Position numbers and translations under genes: made by a program
The notes under the pieces: model-generated
What the model saw: only the letters and a program-made list of their open reading frames with translations
Databases searched by the model: none
Told to the model about the DNA's origin: nothing
Assembly: GCA_027490995.1 (NCBI GenBank)
Contig: JAIXWY010000004.1
Location: 1 to 64,000 of the forward strand
Direction: 5' to 3'
Length of the DNA stretch: 64,000 bases
Origin: Opitutaceae bacterium
GTDB taxonomy: Bacteria; Verrucomicrobiota; Verrucomicrobiia; Opitutales; Opitutaceae
In this document: positions 15,014 to 23,481 of the stretch, piece by piece
Layout: each line of letters opens with the position of its first letter
Numbering within the stretch: position 1 is the first letter of the stretch

Positions 15014-16417
15014 ATGAACCTTGCTGGATCAGGCCTGCTGTTGCTCGAGGACGAGCCGCTGCTGCGCAAGACGTTCGTCCGGCACCTCGAGAAACTCGGA
15101 CTGGAAGTCACGGCGGTCGCCTCGCTCGCGGACGCTCGCCGAGCGCTGCAGGACCTCAGTTTCGACTTCGCGCTGCTCGACGTGAATCTGCCGGACGGCC
15201 GCAGCCTCAGCCTCCTCGCCGACAAGGCTCTGCCGCAGCACACCGTCCCGATCGTCATGACGGCGGAAGGCGGCATCAGCGGCGCGGTGGAAGCGATGCG
15301 CCTCGGGGCGGCGGATTACCTTGTCAAACCCTTCGACCTCGAAGAACTCGCCCCGCGGTTCGCGCGGGCCCGGCGGGCGCGGCAGACGCGGCGTGGGGAT
15401 GAGTTCCGGCGTGCGACGGAAGTGGAGGAAGAGGAACAGTTCTTCTTTGGCACGGCGCTGGCCGGAGTCCGCAGCCAGCTCGACAAGATCCTCGCGGCGG
15501 ACCAGCGCCTCGCGACGGCGGGATCGCCGCTCTCGCCGGTGCTGATCGAAGGCGAGACCGGCACCGGCAAGACCACCCTGGCGCGTTGGCTGCACCGCCG
15601 CGGCCCGCGTGCGGACGGCCCCTGGATCGAAGTGAATTGCTCGGCCCTGCCCGACACGCTGGCCGAGTCGGAGCTCTTCGGGCACGAACGCGGTGCCTTT
15701 ACTGACGCCAAGGAAGCGCGGATGGGTCTCTTCGAAGCGGCGGAAGGCGGGACGCTCTTTCTCGATGAGATTCCCAGCCTCTCGCCGGCGGTGCAGGTGA
15801 AGCTCCTGAAGGCCATTGAGGACCGCGTCATCCGGCGCGTGGGTGGCAACCGGGCGGTGCCGATCGACGTGCGCCTGCTGGCGGCGACCAACGTGGACCT
15901 CCGCGATGCCGTGGCGGGTGGGCGTTTCCGGGAAGATCTCCTGCAACGTCTCGACCTCTTTCGCGTCCGCATCCCGCCCCTGCGCGAGCGCGGGCCGGAA
16001 CTGGCGGCGCTGGCGCAGGTGTTGGTGGATCGCCTCTGCCGCCGGTACGGATTGGAGAAGCGGGCGATCCCGCCGGAAGGTGTGGCCCGCCTCGCGACGC
16101 ACCGCTGGCCCGGTAACGTCCGCGAACTCGCGCACGAACTGGAGCGCTCGCTCGTGTTTGATGACGACCGCCTGACCCTCTCCGGCCTCGCGCGCACCCC
16201 GGTTGCAGGCGCAGGCGCGGGTGCGGCGTCCGGTACGGCGGACTGGTTCAACCCCGCCTACCGATTTCCCGCCGAAGGCTTTTTGCTCGAGCAGGCGATT
16301 GACCGCCTCGTGCAGACCGCCGTGGACCAGAGCAACGGCAACGTCTCGGAAGCCGCGCGCCGCCTCGGCGTCTCTCGCGACGTCGTGCGTTACCGCTTGA
16401 AGCCCGAGAACCGCTGA
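15014..16417 (+). CDS. NtrC-family sigma-54-dependent response regulator
   Basis: A 467-residue three-domain activator. The N-terminal receiver (about 7-120) has the acidic pair E12-D13, phosphoacceptor D56 (LLDVNLPDG), T83 and K105. The central AAA+ sigma-54 interaction domain (about 143-390) has Walker A GETGTGKT (180-187), the sigma-54 contact loop GAFTDA (227-232; the common form is GAFTGA), Walker B TLFLDE (247-252) and an RRVGG motif. A C-terminal Fis-type helix-turn-helix ends in EAARRLGVSRDVVRYRL. When phosphorylated it should bind a palindromic enhancer and activate sigma-54 RNA polymerase. The histidine kinase at 18414 is the obvious partner, and a palindrome and sigma-54 promoter follow it directly. 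A hairpin lies just past its stop. Confidence 0.93.
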   Translation: MNLAGSGLLLLEDEPLLRKTFVRHLEKLGLEVTAVASLADARRALQDLSFDFALLDVNLPDGRSLSLLADKALPQHTVPIVMTAEGGISGAVEAMRLGAADYLVKPFDLEELAPRFARARRARQTRRGDEFRRATEVEEEEQFFFGTALAGVRSQLDKILAADQRLATAGSPLSPVLIEGETGTGKTTLARWLHRRGPRADGPWIEVNCSALPDTLAESELFGHERGAFTDAKEARMGLFEAAEGGTLFLDEIPSLSPAVQVKLLKAIEDRVIRRVGGNRAVPIDVRLLAATNVDLRDAVAGGRFREDLLQRLDLFRVRIPPLRERGPELAALAQVLVDRLCRRYGLEKRAIPPEGVARLATHRWPGNVRELAHELERSLVFDDDRLTLSGLARTPVAGAGAGAASGTADWFNPAYRFPAEGFLLEQAIDRLVQTAVDQSNGNVSEAARRLGVSRDVVRYRLKPENR

Positions 16418-16427
16418 CCCCGCGCCG

Positions 16428-16461
16428 GCACGGCGGAGCGGAGAACCCCGCTGAGCCGTGC
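16428..16461 (+). terminator. Hairpin after the sigma-54 regulator gene
   Basis: Outer arms GCACGGC (16428-16434) and GCCGTGC (16455-16461) pair perfectly, and an inner AGCGG pairs with CCGCT. It begins 11 bases after the regulator stop codon. There is no T-run, so it is a terminator-like hairpin rather than a textbook intrinsic terminator. Confidence 0.5.
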
Positions 16462-16487
16462 GACGGACGGGACGTGACGCGGTACGC

Positions 16488-16507
16488 GTTGGGGAAATTT
16501 CCCCAAC
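16488..16507. promoter_or_regulatory. Perfect 20-bp palindrome, candidate enhancer site for the sigma-54 regulator
   Basis: GTTGGGGAAATTTCCCCAAC is a perfect 20-base palindrome. Its centre lies about 115 bases upstream of the -24 element at 16612. That is the usual spacing of an NtrC-type upstream activating site, and the regulator gene itself ends just upstream. Function is inferred. Confidence 0.6.
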
Positions 16508-16611
16508 TGCCCCGGCCCGGATGGGGATTGAAGCCCAAATTCTATCCGCTCGCCCACGGAGTGAGTTTCTTAAATAGTTTGCTGACAGTTACTAATGAAA
16601 ACAAAGCGCGC

Positions 16612-16627
16612 TGGCATGAGCCCTGCA
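16612..16627 (+). promoter_or_regulatory. Sigma-54 (-24/-12) promoter
   Basis: TGGCATGAGCCCTGCA matches the consensus TGGCACG-N4-TTGCA at all but two of the specified positions, and the GG and GC doublets have the obligatory spacing. Predicted transcription would start near 16638, only about 12 bases before the ATG at 16650, so the leader would be very short and without a Shine-Dalgarno sequence. Confidence 0.65.
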
Positions 16628-16649
16628 TAGGGAATGCCACATTACTTCT

Positions 16650-17015
16650 ATGAAAAAGATCCTGACCCTCGTTCTCTCCCTCGTGGCACTCAACGGCGCG
16701 TTGCTGGCAAATCCGACGACGGCCCCGGCCGCTCCGGCTGCCCGTCCGGCGATGCCGACTCTGCCGAAGATCACGCTGCCGGCGGATCTGCAGGCCCTCA
16801 TCAAGCAATTTGACACGCAGCGCGACGCCATCCTGGCGCAGCGTCGTGCGGACCTCGAGAAGCTGAAGAATGCGACGGAAGCGGACCGGGCGAAGCTCCT
16901 CGCCGCCATGAAGGCCAAGGGCATGGAAGTCAGTGCGGAGCAGCGTGAGCTGGCCCGCACGATTCGCGAAGAGCTGAAGAAGCTCCGCGCGGCCCGCAAG
17001 ACGACCGGCGGCTGA
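16650..17015 (+). CDS. Small exported coiled-coil protein, predicted sigma-54 target
   Basis: A 121-residue protein. It starts with a clear signal peptide (MKKILTLVLSLVALNGALLAN, cleavage probably after ALLA), followed by an Ala/Pro-rich stretch and then a charged helix-forming region (about 55-115) rich in K, R, E, Q and A with heptad character. I do not recognise a named family. It would be periplasmic or secreted. It sits directly behind a palindrome and a sigma-54 promoter and between a regulator and its likely kinase, so it is the best candidate for the output of that pathway. A strong hairpin follows 57 bases after its stop. Confidence 0.8.
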   Translation: MKKILTLVLSLVALNGALLANPTTAPAAPAARPAMPTLPKITLPADLQALIKQFDTQRDAILAQRRADLEKLKNATEADRAKLLAAMKAKGMEVSAEQRELARTIREELKKLRAARKTTGG

Positions 17016-17071
17016 GCGTTCGGAAGGACAAAAACTTTGGTCACGGCGAGGGGTCGCCAGTGGCTTGCTCG

Positions 17072-17101
17072 CAGGGCGGAGGTCTGTTGACCTCCGCCCT
17101 G
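17072..17101 (+). terminator. Strong hairpin terminator
   Basis: A 13-base perfect stem, CAGGGCGGAGGTC (17072-17084) with its complement at 17089-17101, and a TGTT loop, followed by TCTGCTTTA. It lies after the small exported protein and before the barrel gene, so the two are probably transcribed separately or attenuated here. Confidence 0.75.
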
Positions 17102-17160
17102 TCTGCTTTAGCCCCCCGTAATGGAGGCGAAGGAGCGGAGCGCGGAGAATCATTTCGTTC

Positions 17161-18417
17161 ATGCTGCGATGGTTTCACTTCCTGGCGGTGGCGCTTTGGG
17201 CGGTGCCGGGTTTCACGGCGCCGGCGGAGGCTGTGTCGGCGGAGGCTCCGGTTTCGGAGTCACCGGCGGCGCTGGATGCGGCCCGGTTGGCGGCGACGCT
17301 GGCGACGTTGACGCCGGAACAATGGGCGGCATTGCCGCCGGAGTTACGGGACGAGTTGCAGGCGCTGTGGGGGCCGGCGTGGGTGTGGGGTGCGACGATC
17401 CACGTCGGTGCGGAATGGCGGGACAACGTGCTCCTCAGCCCCGTCAGCTCGACGGATCACACGCTGCTGCGCGCTCGGCTTGAATCCTATCTGTGGCGTC
17501 GGCCGGTGGGAGCTTGGGAGTGGCTGGGGTTTCTCAATGGGGACGTCGGCCGCCTGCTGGATCCGCTGCCGGAACTCGCGGGCGAGCAGGAGTGGTTTGC
17601 GCACGGGGAAGGGCGATGGACGCCGCGTCCCGGGTGGCGGATTGGGCTTACGGCGCAGTCTTATTATCAGGACCACGTTTTCGACCTCTCGGCGACGGAG
17701 ACGGAGCGCCTGGTTGCCCGCATGCGGGTGCGCGGCGCGCGGGCTGGGATGGATCTGACGGTACCGCTGCCGCGCAGCCTCGCTTGGGTGGCGGGTGCCA
17801 AGGCGCATCGCAGCGACTACGCGGACTTCGCGGAGGATTTCACGGAGGAGGAAGGCCACACGACGCTCCGTTGGCGATCGGATCGGGGTGAAGGAGGCTC
17901 CCTCGAGGCTAACCTGGGCTGGAGCGAGCGCCGTCGGACGCATCCTGACCGCAACGCCTACACGGCGGGCGGCCGCCCCCTGCCCGGGACGCAGCTGGAA
18001 TTTCGGATCAACGAAGTAAGGCTAGAGACCACGCTGATCCGAGGTGTGTGGACGGGGAGCCTGGCGATCGTCGGACTCTCGAACCGGGATTTGGCGTCGG
18101 GATATTTCAACTACGCGGAACAAGGCGTACAGCTGACCCTTGAACGGGCGACCCCGGATTGGCGGGTGGCGGTCGAGGCGGGAGGATCGCGCAGCCGCTA
18201 CGACGTGCAGACAGTAGGGATCGGATTTGCCCCGCCCCTGCGCCGGCGCGATCACCGGGAGCTACTCCTGCGCGCGGAGCGCGTGCTGAATCCACGCTGG
18301 ACCCTCTTCGCCGAAGCGAGCGAGGAACGCAGCCGCGAAAATGAAGCCGGCGGTACCTACCGGGCGCGGCGGCTGGCGTTCGGCGTCTCGCGTACGTGGG
18401 AACCCTCGGCCCCATGA
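17161..18417 (+). CDS. Predicted outer-membrane beta-barrel protein
   Basis: A 418-residue protein with an N-terminal signal peptide (MLRWFHFLAVALWAVPGFTAPAEA). A short helical region with TLTPEQWAALPPELRDELQ follows, then alternating amphipathic strands rich in W, Y and R to the C-terminus, for example RIGLTAQSYYQDHVFDL and RWTLFAEASEERSREN. The build is that of an outer-membrane barrel of about 14-16 strands, but I cannot name the family. Its stop overlaps the start of the histidine kinase (ATGA), so the two are translationally coupled. This suggests a link between an envelope protein and the sensor, either as target or as part of the stimulus. Confidence 0.75.
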   Translation: MLRWFHFLAVALWAVPGFTAPAEAVSAEAPVSESPAALDAARLAATLATLTPEQWAALPPELRDELQALWGPAWVWGATIHVGAEWRDNVLLSPVSSTDHTLLRARLESYLWRRPVGAWEWLGFLNGDVGRLLDPLPELAGEQEWFAHGEGRWTPRPGWRIGLTAQSYYQDHVFDLSATETERLVARMRVRGARAGMDLTVPLPRSLAWVAGAKAHRSDYADFAEDFTEEEGHTTLRWRSDRGEGGSLEANLGWSERRRTHPDRNAYTAGGRPLPGTQLEFRINEVRLETTLIRGVWTGSLAIVGLSNRDLASGYFNYAEQGVQLTLERATPDWRVAVEAGGSRSRYDVQTVGIGFAPPLRRRDHRELLLRAERVLNPRWTLFAEASEERSRENEAGGTYRARRLAFGVSRTWEPSAP

Positions 18418-19910
18418 AATCCGACTCCTCTCCGATGACGGCCCGGGCCAGTGCAGGTCGATGGATTACGCTGGCGGCGATCCTCGTCCTCGCGGCGTTC
18501 GTGGCGTTGGTTTCGGCACGCCTGCGCCTTTCGCTGCGGGCGCAGGTTCTTGACCGTGAGGCGGATTCGATGCACGCGTTGGTTGCGTTACAGCAACGAC
18601 TCGCGGAGGACGAGTGGGCGGAGCTGGGGGTCGCCATGCCGGCGGATGACCGGTTGGCGGTCGTGCTCCAGACCACCAAGTTGCGCGGGGTAGTGGCCTT
18701 GCGCATCTATGAAACGACCGGGCTGCTGCATGCGGCGCTCCCGGCGATTGAAGATGAACAACTGGCGGCGGCGGATTGGAGCGAGTTGGAGGAGGGACGT
18801 CCGCTGGCGCGCGTGACGCTGCATCCCTCGGTGCTCATTGACTGGAGGGACGGAGGGCCAGCGCAGCGAGAGCCTGACGACGGTGGAGAAGCGTCGATGA
18901 GCGCAGCGGCCGGGGTGGCGGGACTACCGGCGGACGCGGAGGAGCTGCTGGAAGTGATCGTGCCCTTAGAGGACCCGGTGTTGGCTGAGCCGGCCGGAGC
19001 GGCGCAGTTTCTGATCGATCCGACGGAAGTCCGCGCGCAATTCGCAGCGATCGACCGCAGCGTCGCGCAGCAGGCGCTGCTCGCGATGGTAGGAGGGGGT
19101 GTGCTACTGGCGGGGTTGCTTTCGTGGGCGTTTGCGCGACTGGCGGCAGCGGAGCGCCAGCTACGACGGCAGGCGGAAGACCTGAAGAGAGCCAATGAGG
19201 AACTCCTGCTCTCGGCGAAAGTCTCGGCCATTGGAGCGATCAGCGCACATCTCCTACACGGCTTGCGCAATCCCCTAGCTGGCATTGACGGCTTCGTGCG
19301 TGCCGGTGCTAGCGGTGATGGGCCGGAGCCCACGGACGGCGAGGCGTGGCGCGTGGCGGCGGAGACGACCCGGCGCTTGCGGGCGATGGTGAATGAGACC
19401 ACATCCCTGATCGCGGCGGAGCGGATCGCGGCGGCGCTTTCGCTTTCGACCGATGAACTGGTGCAAGGCGCTCGAGTGCGCGTGCAGGATTCGGCGCGTA
19501 ACGCCGGAGTCGCCTTGCTGGTGGGGACGATTGCCGAAGGAAAGATCGAAGGCCGCGTGGCGAGCCTCGGCGGACTTGTGTTGGTGAATCTGCTGGAGAA
19601 CGCCGTGCAGGCCTCGTCCCAGGGGACCGAAGTACGGACCACCGCGGCGGTGATCGAAAATGCCCTCGCCATTGACGTGACTGATCGCGGTCCCGGACTG
19701 GCACCGGCGGTGTTGGCAAACCTGTTTCGTCCGGTGGTGAGCACGAAGCCTGGCGGTGGAGGCATTGGCTTGGCGCTGAGCCATGAACTGGCCCGCCTCG
19801 CTGGCGGCTCCCTTGAACTCGTGACCACCTCGGCCGCGGGAACCACCTTCCGCCTGACCCTGCCGCTGGAGGATGAAATCAGCCGAGGAGATAGCGCCAC
19901 GCCTCGATGA
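18414..19910 (+). CDS. Membrane histidine kinase, likely partner of the NtrC-type regulator
   Basis: A 498-residue sensor kinase. It has two membrane helices (about 17-35 and 221-240) that bracket a periplasmic domain of about 185 residues. A coiled linker follows, then a HisKA-like box with H282 (LLHGLRNPLAGI) and an HATPase domain with N396 (LLENAVQA), the DRGPG box (424-428) and GGGGIGLAL. The ATG at 18414 was chosen because it overlaps the preceding stop as ATGA. No other kinase lies in the cluster, so pairing with the sigma-54 regulator at 15014 is the natural inference. The 3' end overlaps the convergent ATPase gene by 32 bases. Confidence 0.92.
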   Translation: MKSDSSPMTARASAGRWITLAAILVLAAFVALVSARLRLSLRAQVLDREADSMHALVALQQRLAEDEWAELGVAMPADDRLAVVLQTTKLRGVVALRIYETTGLLHAALPAIEDEQLAAADWSELEEGRPLARVTLHPSVLIDWRDGGPAQREPDDGGEASMSAAAGVAGLPADAEELLEVIVPLEDPVLAEPAGAAQFLIDPTEVRAQFAAIDRSVAQQALLAMVGGGVLLAGLLSWAFARLAAAERQLRRQAEDLKRANEELLLSAKVSAIGAISAHLLHGLRNPLAGIDGFVRAGASGDGPEPTDGEAWRVAAETTRRLRAMVNETTSLIAAERIAAALSLSTDELVQGARVRVQDSARNAGVALLVGTIAEGKIEGRVASLGGLVLVNLLENAVQASSQGTEVRTTAAVIENALAIDVTDRGPGLAPAVLANLFRPVVSTKPGGGGIGLALSHELARLAGGSLELVTTSAAGTTFRLTLPLEDEISRGDSATPR

Positions 19911-21147
19911 TGCGGATTCCGGCGGGAGCCCTTCGGCCGGCTGTTTCCCGTACGACCAAGGACCGGAGCGGAGGCGCACCGGACGCCTGCAGGGCGGACG
20001 TCTCGCGCTGCCACGTTTCGTCGTCGGACAGTGACCACGTGGTGTTCACCCATTCCTCTGCGCCGGAGATTCCGACGACGAGATCGATCTCGCCCCGACC
20101 GCTGACGTATCCGAGATCCTCGCGACGGCGCCGGTGATGCAGGAAGACGGCGTTCTCGAGCTTCCGGCCCCGGTCAATCATCGCTCCAGGACGGTAGGGG
20201 TAACCAAGGGCCCAGTCCACGACATGGAGCTTCTTCGGCTGCATGGCGCGCTTGCGGAGGGAGCGCTCCGCGACCGGGACGGAGAAAACGATGAAGCCCT
20301 CTTCGATCAACCGCAGGTAACGGTAGACGGTATCCTTGCTCACAGACAGACCGCGGGAGCGGAAATCCAGATAGATCTTGTGCGGATTGAGCAGGCTTGC
20401 GGGCGAGGCGAGGCAGTGGCGCAGCAATTCCCGCATCGCCTCTGGGTTGGCCAGACGGTGACGCTCCACCAAGTCACGATAGAAGACGAGATCGGTGTAC
20501 TCCTTCAGAACGCGTGGACGCAGGGCCGGATCTGCCAGCACCACCTCTGGCAGTCCCCCCGTCTCTAGATAGTCATCGAGCGCGCCGGCGAGGATCGCGT
20601 TGGCCGCGGGGGAGTAGCGCTCGGGAGCGAGATCGCGGAAAGCGAGGTACTCCTGGAACGAGAGCGGAAAGACCTCGTAAGACAGGCACCGCCCGCGGAG
20701 GCCGGTCGCGATTTCCCGAGTGAGCAAGTGGGAAGATGAACCGGTTAGGAAGACCGCCCCGGCACGGGTGTCGTGCAGGCGGCGGACGAAGCGTTCCCAG
20801 CTGGGTGCGGCCTGCACTTCATCGAAGAGAAAATAGCGCGGTTTGCCGACGAGGTCGGGGTGAAGCTCGGCGTGCGCCTCAAGAATGAGGCCGTAGTCGG
20901 TCGCCCGCAGCGGATGGAGCCGATCATCCTCGAAGCTGAGCATGATGACTTGCCGGCGATCAACGCCGTCGGCGAGGAGCCGACTGAGAACGTCGAAGAG
21001 AAGGAACGTCTTGCCGCTGCGCCGGATGCCGACGAGGACGATGATTTTCCCGCTGGCCAGGGGTAGACGCAGGGTGCGCGGGCGGATCGCGGGCAGGGGC
21101 AGGAGCTCCGCCTCGCGGAGAACGTACTTCAACCTTTCCTTATCCAT
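19879..21147 (-). CDS. AAA ATPase, DUF4143 family
   Basis: A 422-residue protein. It has an N-terminal P-loop ATPase: Walker A GIRRSGKT at 40-47, Walker B YFLFDEVQ at about 104-111, and sensor-like FLTGSSSHLL. The C-terminal DUF4143 region includes LDDYLETGGLPEVVL and YRYLRLIEEGFIVF, and a nuclease-like GRGEIDLVV lies near the end. Members are widespread and poorly understood; some are scattered and mobile. It stands alone. It overlaps the convergent kinase gene by 32 bases and is divergent from the propeller gene. The ATG at 21147 follows a purine-rich AAGGAAAGG. Confidence 0.85.
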   Translation of the reverse strand: MDKERLKYVLREAELLPLPAIRPRTLRLPLASGKIIVLVGIRRSGKTFLLFDVLSRLLADGVDRRQVIMLSFEDDRLHPLRATDYGLILEAHAELHPDLVGKPRYFLFDEVQAAPSWERFVRRLHDTRAGAVFLTGSSSHLLTREIATGLRGRCLSYEVFPLSFQEYLAFRDLAPERYSPAANAILAGALDDYLETGGLPEVVLADPALRPRVLKEYTDLVFYRDLVERHRLANPEAMRELLRHCLASPASLLNPHKIYLDFRSRGLSVSKDTVYRYLRLIEEGFIVFSVPVAERSLRKRAMQPKKLHVVDWALGYPYRPGAMIDRGRKLENAVFLHHRRRREDLGYVSGRGEIDLVVGISGAEEWVNTTWSLSDDETWQRETSALQASGAPPLRSLVVRETAGRRAPAGIRIIEAWRYLLG

Positions 21148-21167
21148 AGGGTAAGCAATAAGTTATT

Positions 21168-21189
21168 CTTTCCCTATCAACAAGGAAAG
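21168..21189. promoter_or_regulatory. Inverted repeat in front of the DUF4143 gene
   Basis: CTTTCC and GGAAAG arms are separated by ten bases in an A+T-rich patch 20-40 bases upstream of the ATPase start. A weak sigma-70-like TTGTTG-N17-TATTGC overlaps it on the minus strand. A promoter/operator is plausible but unproven. Confidence 0.35.
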
Positions 21190-21325
21190 AATTGGATTGC
21201 CCAAAACGGGGCAGTGGCCGGAGGTGAGGCCGGGCACCGAGGGGAAAGCGGACACTTAAGGGGGCACGCAGTGTTTTCTCGAGGGACCTTCGGCCGTGAC
21301 AGCGGGTCAGAGTAAGGTCTCACTC

Positions 21326-23326
21326 ATGCCGTTCATGACCCCTCGCGTGCGCTGTGTCCGGAGCTTGATCTGGTTGGCGATCCTCGTGGCTTTGGCCGTG
21401 ATTGGCCGTGCCCAGACGGACGGCGCGATCCGGTGGTCGTTTACGACGGGCGGTCTGGTCCTGTCCTCGGCGGCGGCGGGTGCGGACGGGACACTTTACT
21501 TTGGTTCCCAGGATCGGCGGCTCTACGCGATTCGACCGGGAGCCACGCCGGGCACGACCAGCCTGAAGTGGAGCTTTCTGACGGGTGACTGGGTGGACGC
21601 GGCCCCCGCGGTGGGAACGGATGGCACCCTTTATGCGGCGTCGTGGGACGGCAAGTTGTACGCGCTCCGGGACGACCAGAACCGTGCGACCAAACTCTGG
21701 GAGTACACCCTGGGAGCCTACGCCTTCTCCTCGCCCGCGATCGGCGCGTCGGGGACGATCTACGTCGGCTCGGGGGACTCCAACCTCTACGCGATCAATC
21801 CCGACGGAACGCTGAAATGGACGTATCCTGTAAGCGACTACATTGACTCGTCGCCGGCGGTGGGTCCGGATGAACGGGTTTACTTTGGCTCGTGGGATGG
21901 CTCGCTGACGGCGCTGAGTGCGGAAGGTACCTTGGTGTGGCGGGTGGTGACTGGCGGAGGCATCCTTGGCTCGCCGGCGATTGCGGCGGACGGCACGGTC
22001 TACATTGGATCGCGGGATGGGAAGCTCCATGCGATCGCGGCGGATGGCACGACCCGCTGGGAATTCCAGACGGGCGACGCGATCGAGTCTTCGCCGGCGC
22101 TCGGGGCGGACGGCACGGTGTACATTGGATCGATGGATGGCCGGATGTATGCGATTGCGCCGGATGGAACGGAGCGCTGGCGCTTTCCGGCGACGGGGCA
22201 AACTGCGTTGCAGCCCCTGCAGTCACCCCCCGCGGTGCGGGCGGATGGCATGATTGTGTTTGGGTCGAGCAACAATGCGATCTACGCGCTCCGGCCGAAT
22301 GGCACGCAGGCGTGGCGGACGGTGGTGGGTGACTGGATTGATGCGTCGCCCTTGATCGCGGGTGACGGCGCGATTTACGTGGGAAGCTACGACCGGAGGC
22401 TGTACGCGCTCAACAGCACGAGCGGGCCCGCGGCGACGGATTGGCCGCAGTTCCAGCGGGATCCGGCGCGGACCTCGCGGCAGCCATTGGGCGTGGCGGC
22501 GGGTGGGACCGGGCGACTCTCGAACCTCTCGGTACGCTCGTTAGCGGGACAAGGGGCGGAGACCCTGATCGTCGGTTTTGTCGCGGGTGGGAACGGCAGC
22601 AAGCGCGTCCTCGTGCGCGGTGTGGGCCCGACCCTTGGGCAGGCCCCCTTCAACGTGGCCGGCGTGCTCGCGGACCCCGTGTTGCGGCTTTACGATGAAG
22701 GAGTCCTGCGCACGGAGAATGACGACTGGAGTGGAGGTGCGACGTCCACGCTGATCAGCGCGACGGCGGCGCAGGTGGGAGCGTTCCCCCTGCCGAATCC
22801 ATCGAAGGATGCGGCGTTGGTGGCGGATCTGGAGCCGAAGGGCTACACGGCGCACGTGACGGGTAATGCCGGCGGAGTGGGCGTGGCGCTGGTGGAGGCT
22901 TACGATGCCGGAGGCACGGGCGCGGCGCGCCTGCGTAACGTGTCGGCGCGCTCACGGGTCGGGACAGGAGGAGACATCCTCATTGCGGGTTTTGTGGTGG
23001 TGGAGGGCCGGCAGACCCTGCTCATCCGGGGTCCTGGTCCCACGCTTGGGGCGGCTCCCTTCAACGTGCCGGGTGTGTTGGCGGATCCACAGCTCAGGAT
23101 CTTTCGGGGATCGACCGTTGTGGCGGAGAACGATGATTGGTCGAAGGCGAGCAATGCGGCGCAGATTGCGTCCGTGGCGGCGCAGGTCGGGGCATTCGCC
23201 CTGCAGGCGGGCGGCCGCGATCCGGCGATGGTGGTGACCCTGCCACCGGGAGCCTACACCGCGCAGATCAGTGGCGTGGGTGCGACGACCGGCGTGGCGC
23301 TAATCGAAGTCTACGAAGTGCGTTGA
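21326..23326 (+). CDS. Secreted PQQ-type beta-propeller protein with two C-terminal GVGPTL modules
   Basis: A 666-residue protein with a signal peptide (LIWLAILVALAVIGRAQ). An eight-bladed-style PQQ-like propeller follows, in which the unit DGTVYIGSxDGxLYAIxPDGTxRWxF recurs about eight times. Two related modules of about 135 residues close the protein, each carrying VRGVGPTL or IRGPGPTL, PFNVxGVLADP, ENDDWS, AAQVGAF and a final VALxExY. The propeller lacks an evident catalytic set for a PQQ dehydrogenase, so a binding or structural role is more likely. The ATG at 21326 has AAGG eight bases upstream and is preferred to the GTG at 21296. Confidence 0.85.
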   Translation: MPFMTPRVRCVRSLIWLAILVALAVIGRAQTDGAIRWSFTTGGLVLSSAAAGADGTLYFGSQDRRLYAIRPGATPGTTSLKWSFLTGDWVDAAPAVGTDGTLYAASWDGKLYALRDDQNRATKLWEYTLGAYAFSSPAIGASGTIYVGSGDSNLYAINPDGTLKWTYPVSDYIDSSPAVGPDERVYFGSWDGSLTALSAEGTLVWRVVTGGGILGSPAIAADGTVYIGSRDGKLHAIAADGTTRWEFQTGDAIESSPALGADGTVYIGSMDGRMYAIAPDGTERWRFPATGQTALQPLQSPPAVRADGMIVFGSSNNAIYALRPNGTQAWRTVVGDWIDASPLIAGDGAIYVGSYDRRLYALNSTSGPAATDWPQFQRDPARTSRQPLGVAAGGTGRLSNLSVRSLAGQGAETLIVGFVAGGNGSKRVLVRGVGPTLGQAPFNVAGVLADPVLRLYDEGVLRTENDDWSGGATSTLISATAAQVGAFPLPNPSKDAALVADLEPKGYTAHVTGNAGGVGVALVEAYDAGGTGAARLRNVSARSRVGTGGDILIAGFVVVEGRQTLLIRGPGPTLGAAPFNVPGVLADPQLRIFRGSTVVAENDDWSKASNAAQIASVAAQVGAFALQAGGRDPAMVVTLPPGAYTAQISGVGATTGVALIEVYEVR

Positions 23327-23481
23327 AGTGCGCGGTGACCGTGTCCGCGGCAGTGCGGGCAACGGCGGTTGGGTCCGTGCCGGTGCGTGCGTCGTGCGTG
23401 TGGGCCCGGTTGCAGGGGTTCAACGTGGCGTGGGTCGCTCCGGGGTGGACGACGGTCCACGGAACCCCTTAGCGTCGCGGT

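Noticed and set aside
23440-23475. A GTGGAC/GTCCAC hairpin before the short NagA-like gene as terminator of the propeller gene.
   Set aside because: The stem is short with bulges and lies within 20 bases of the next start, so a terminator role is weakly supported.
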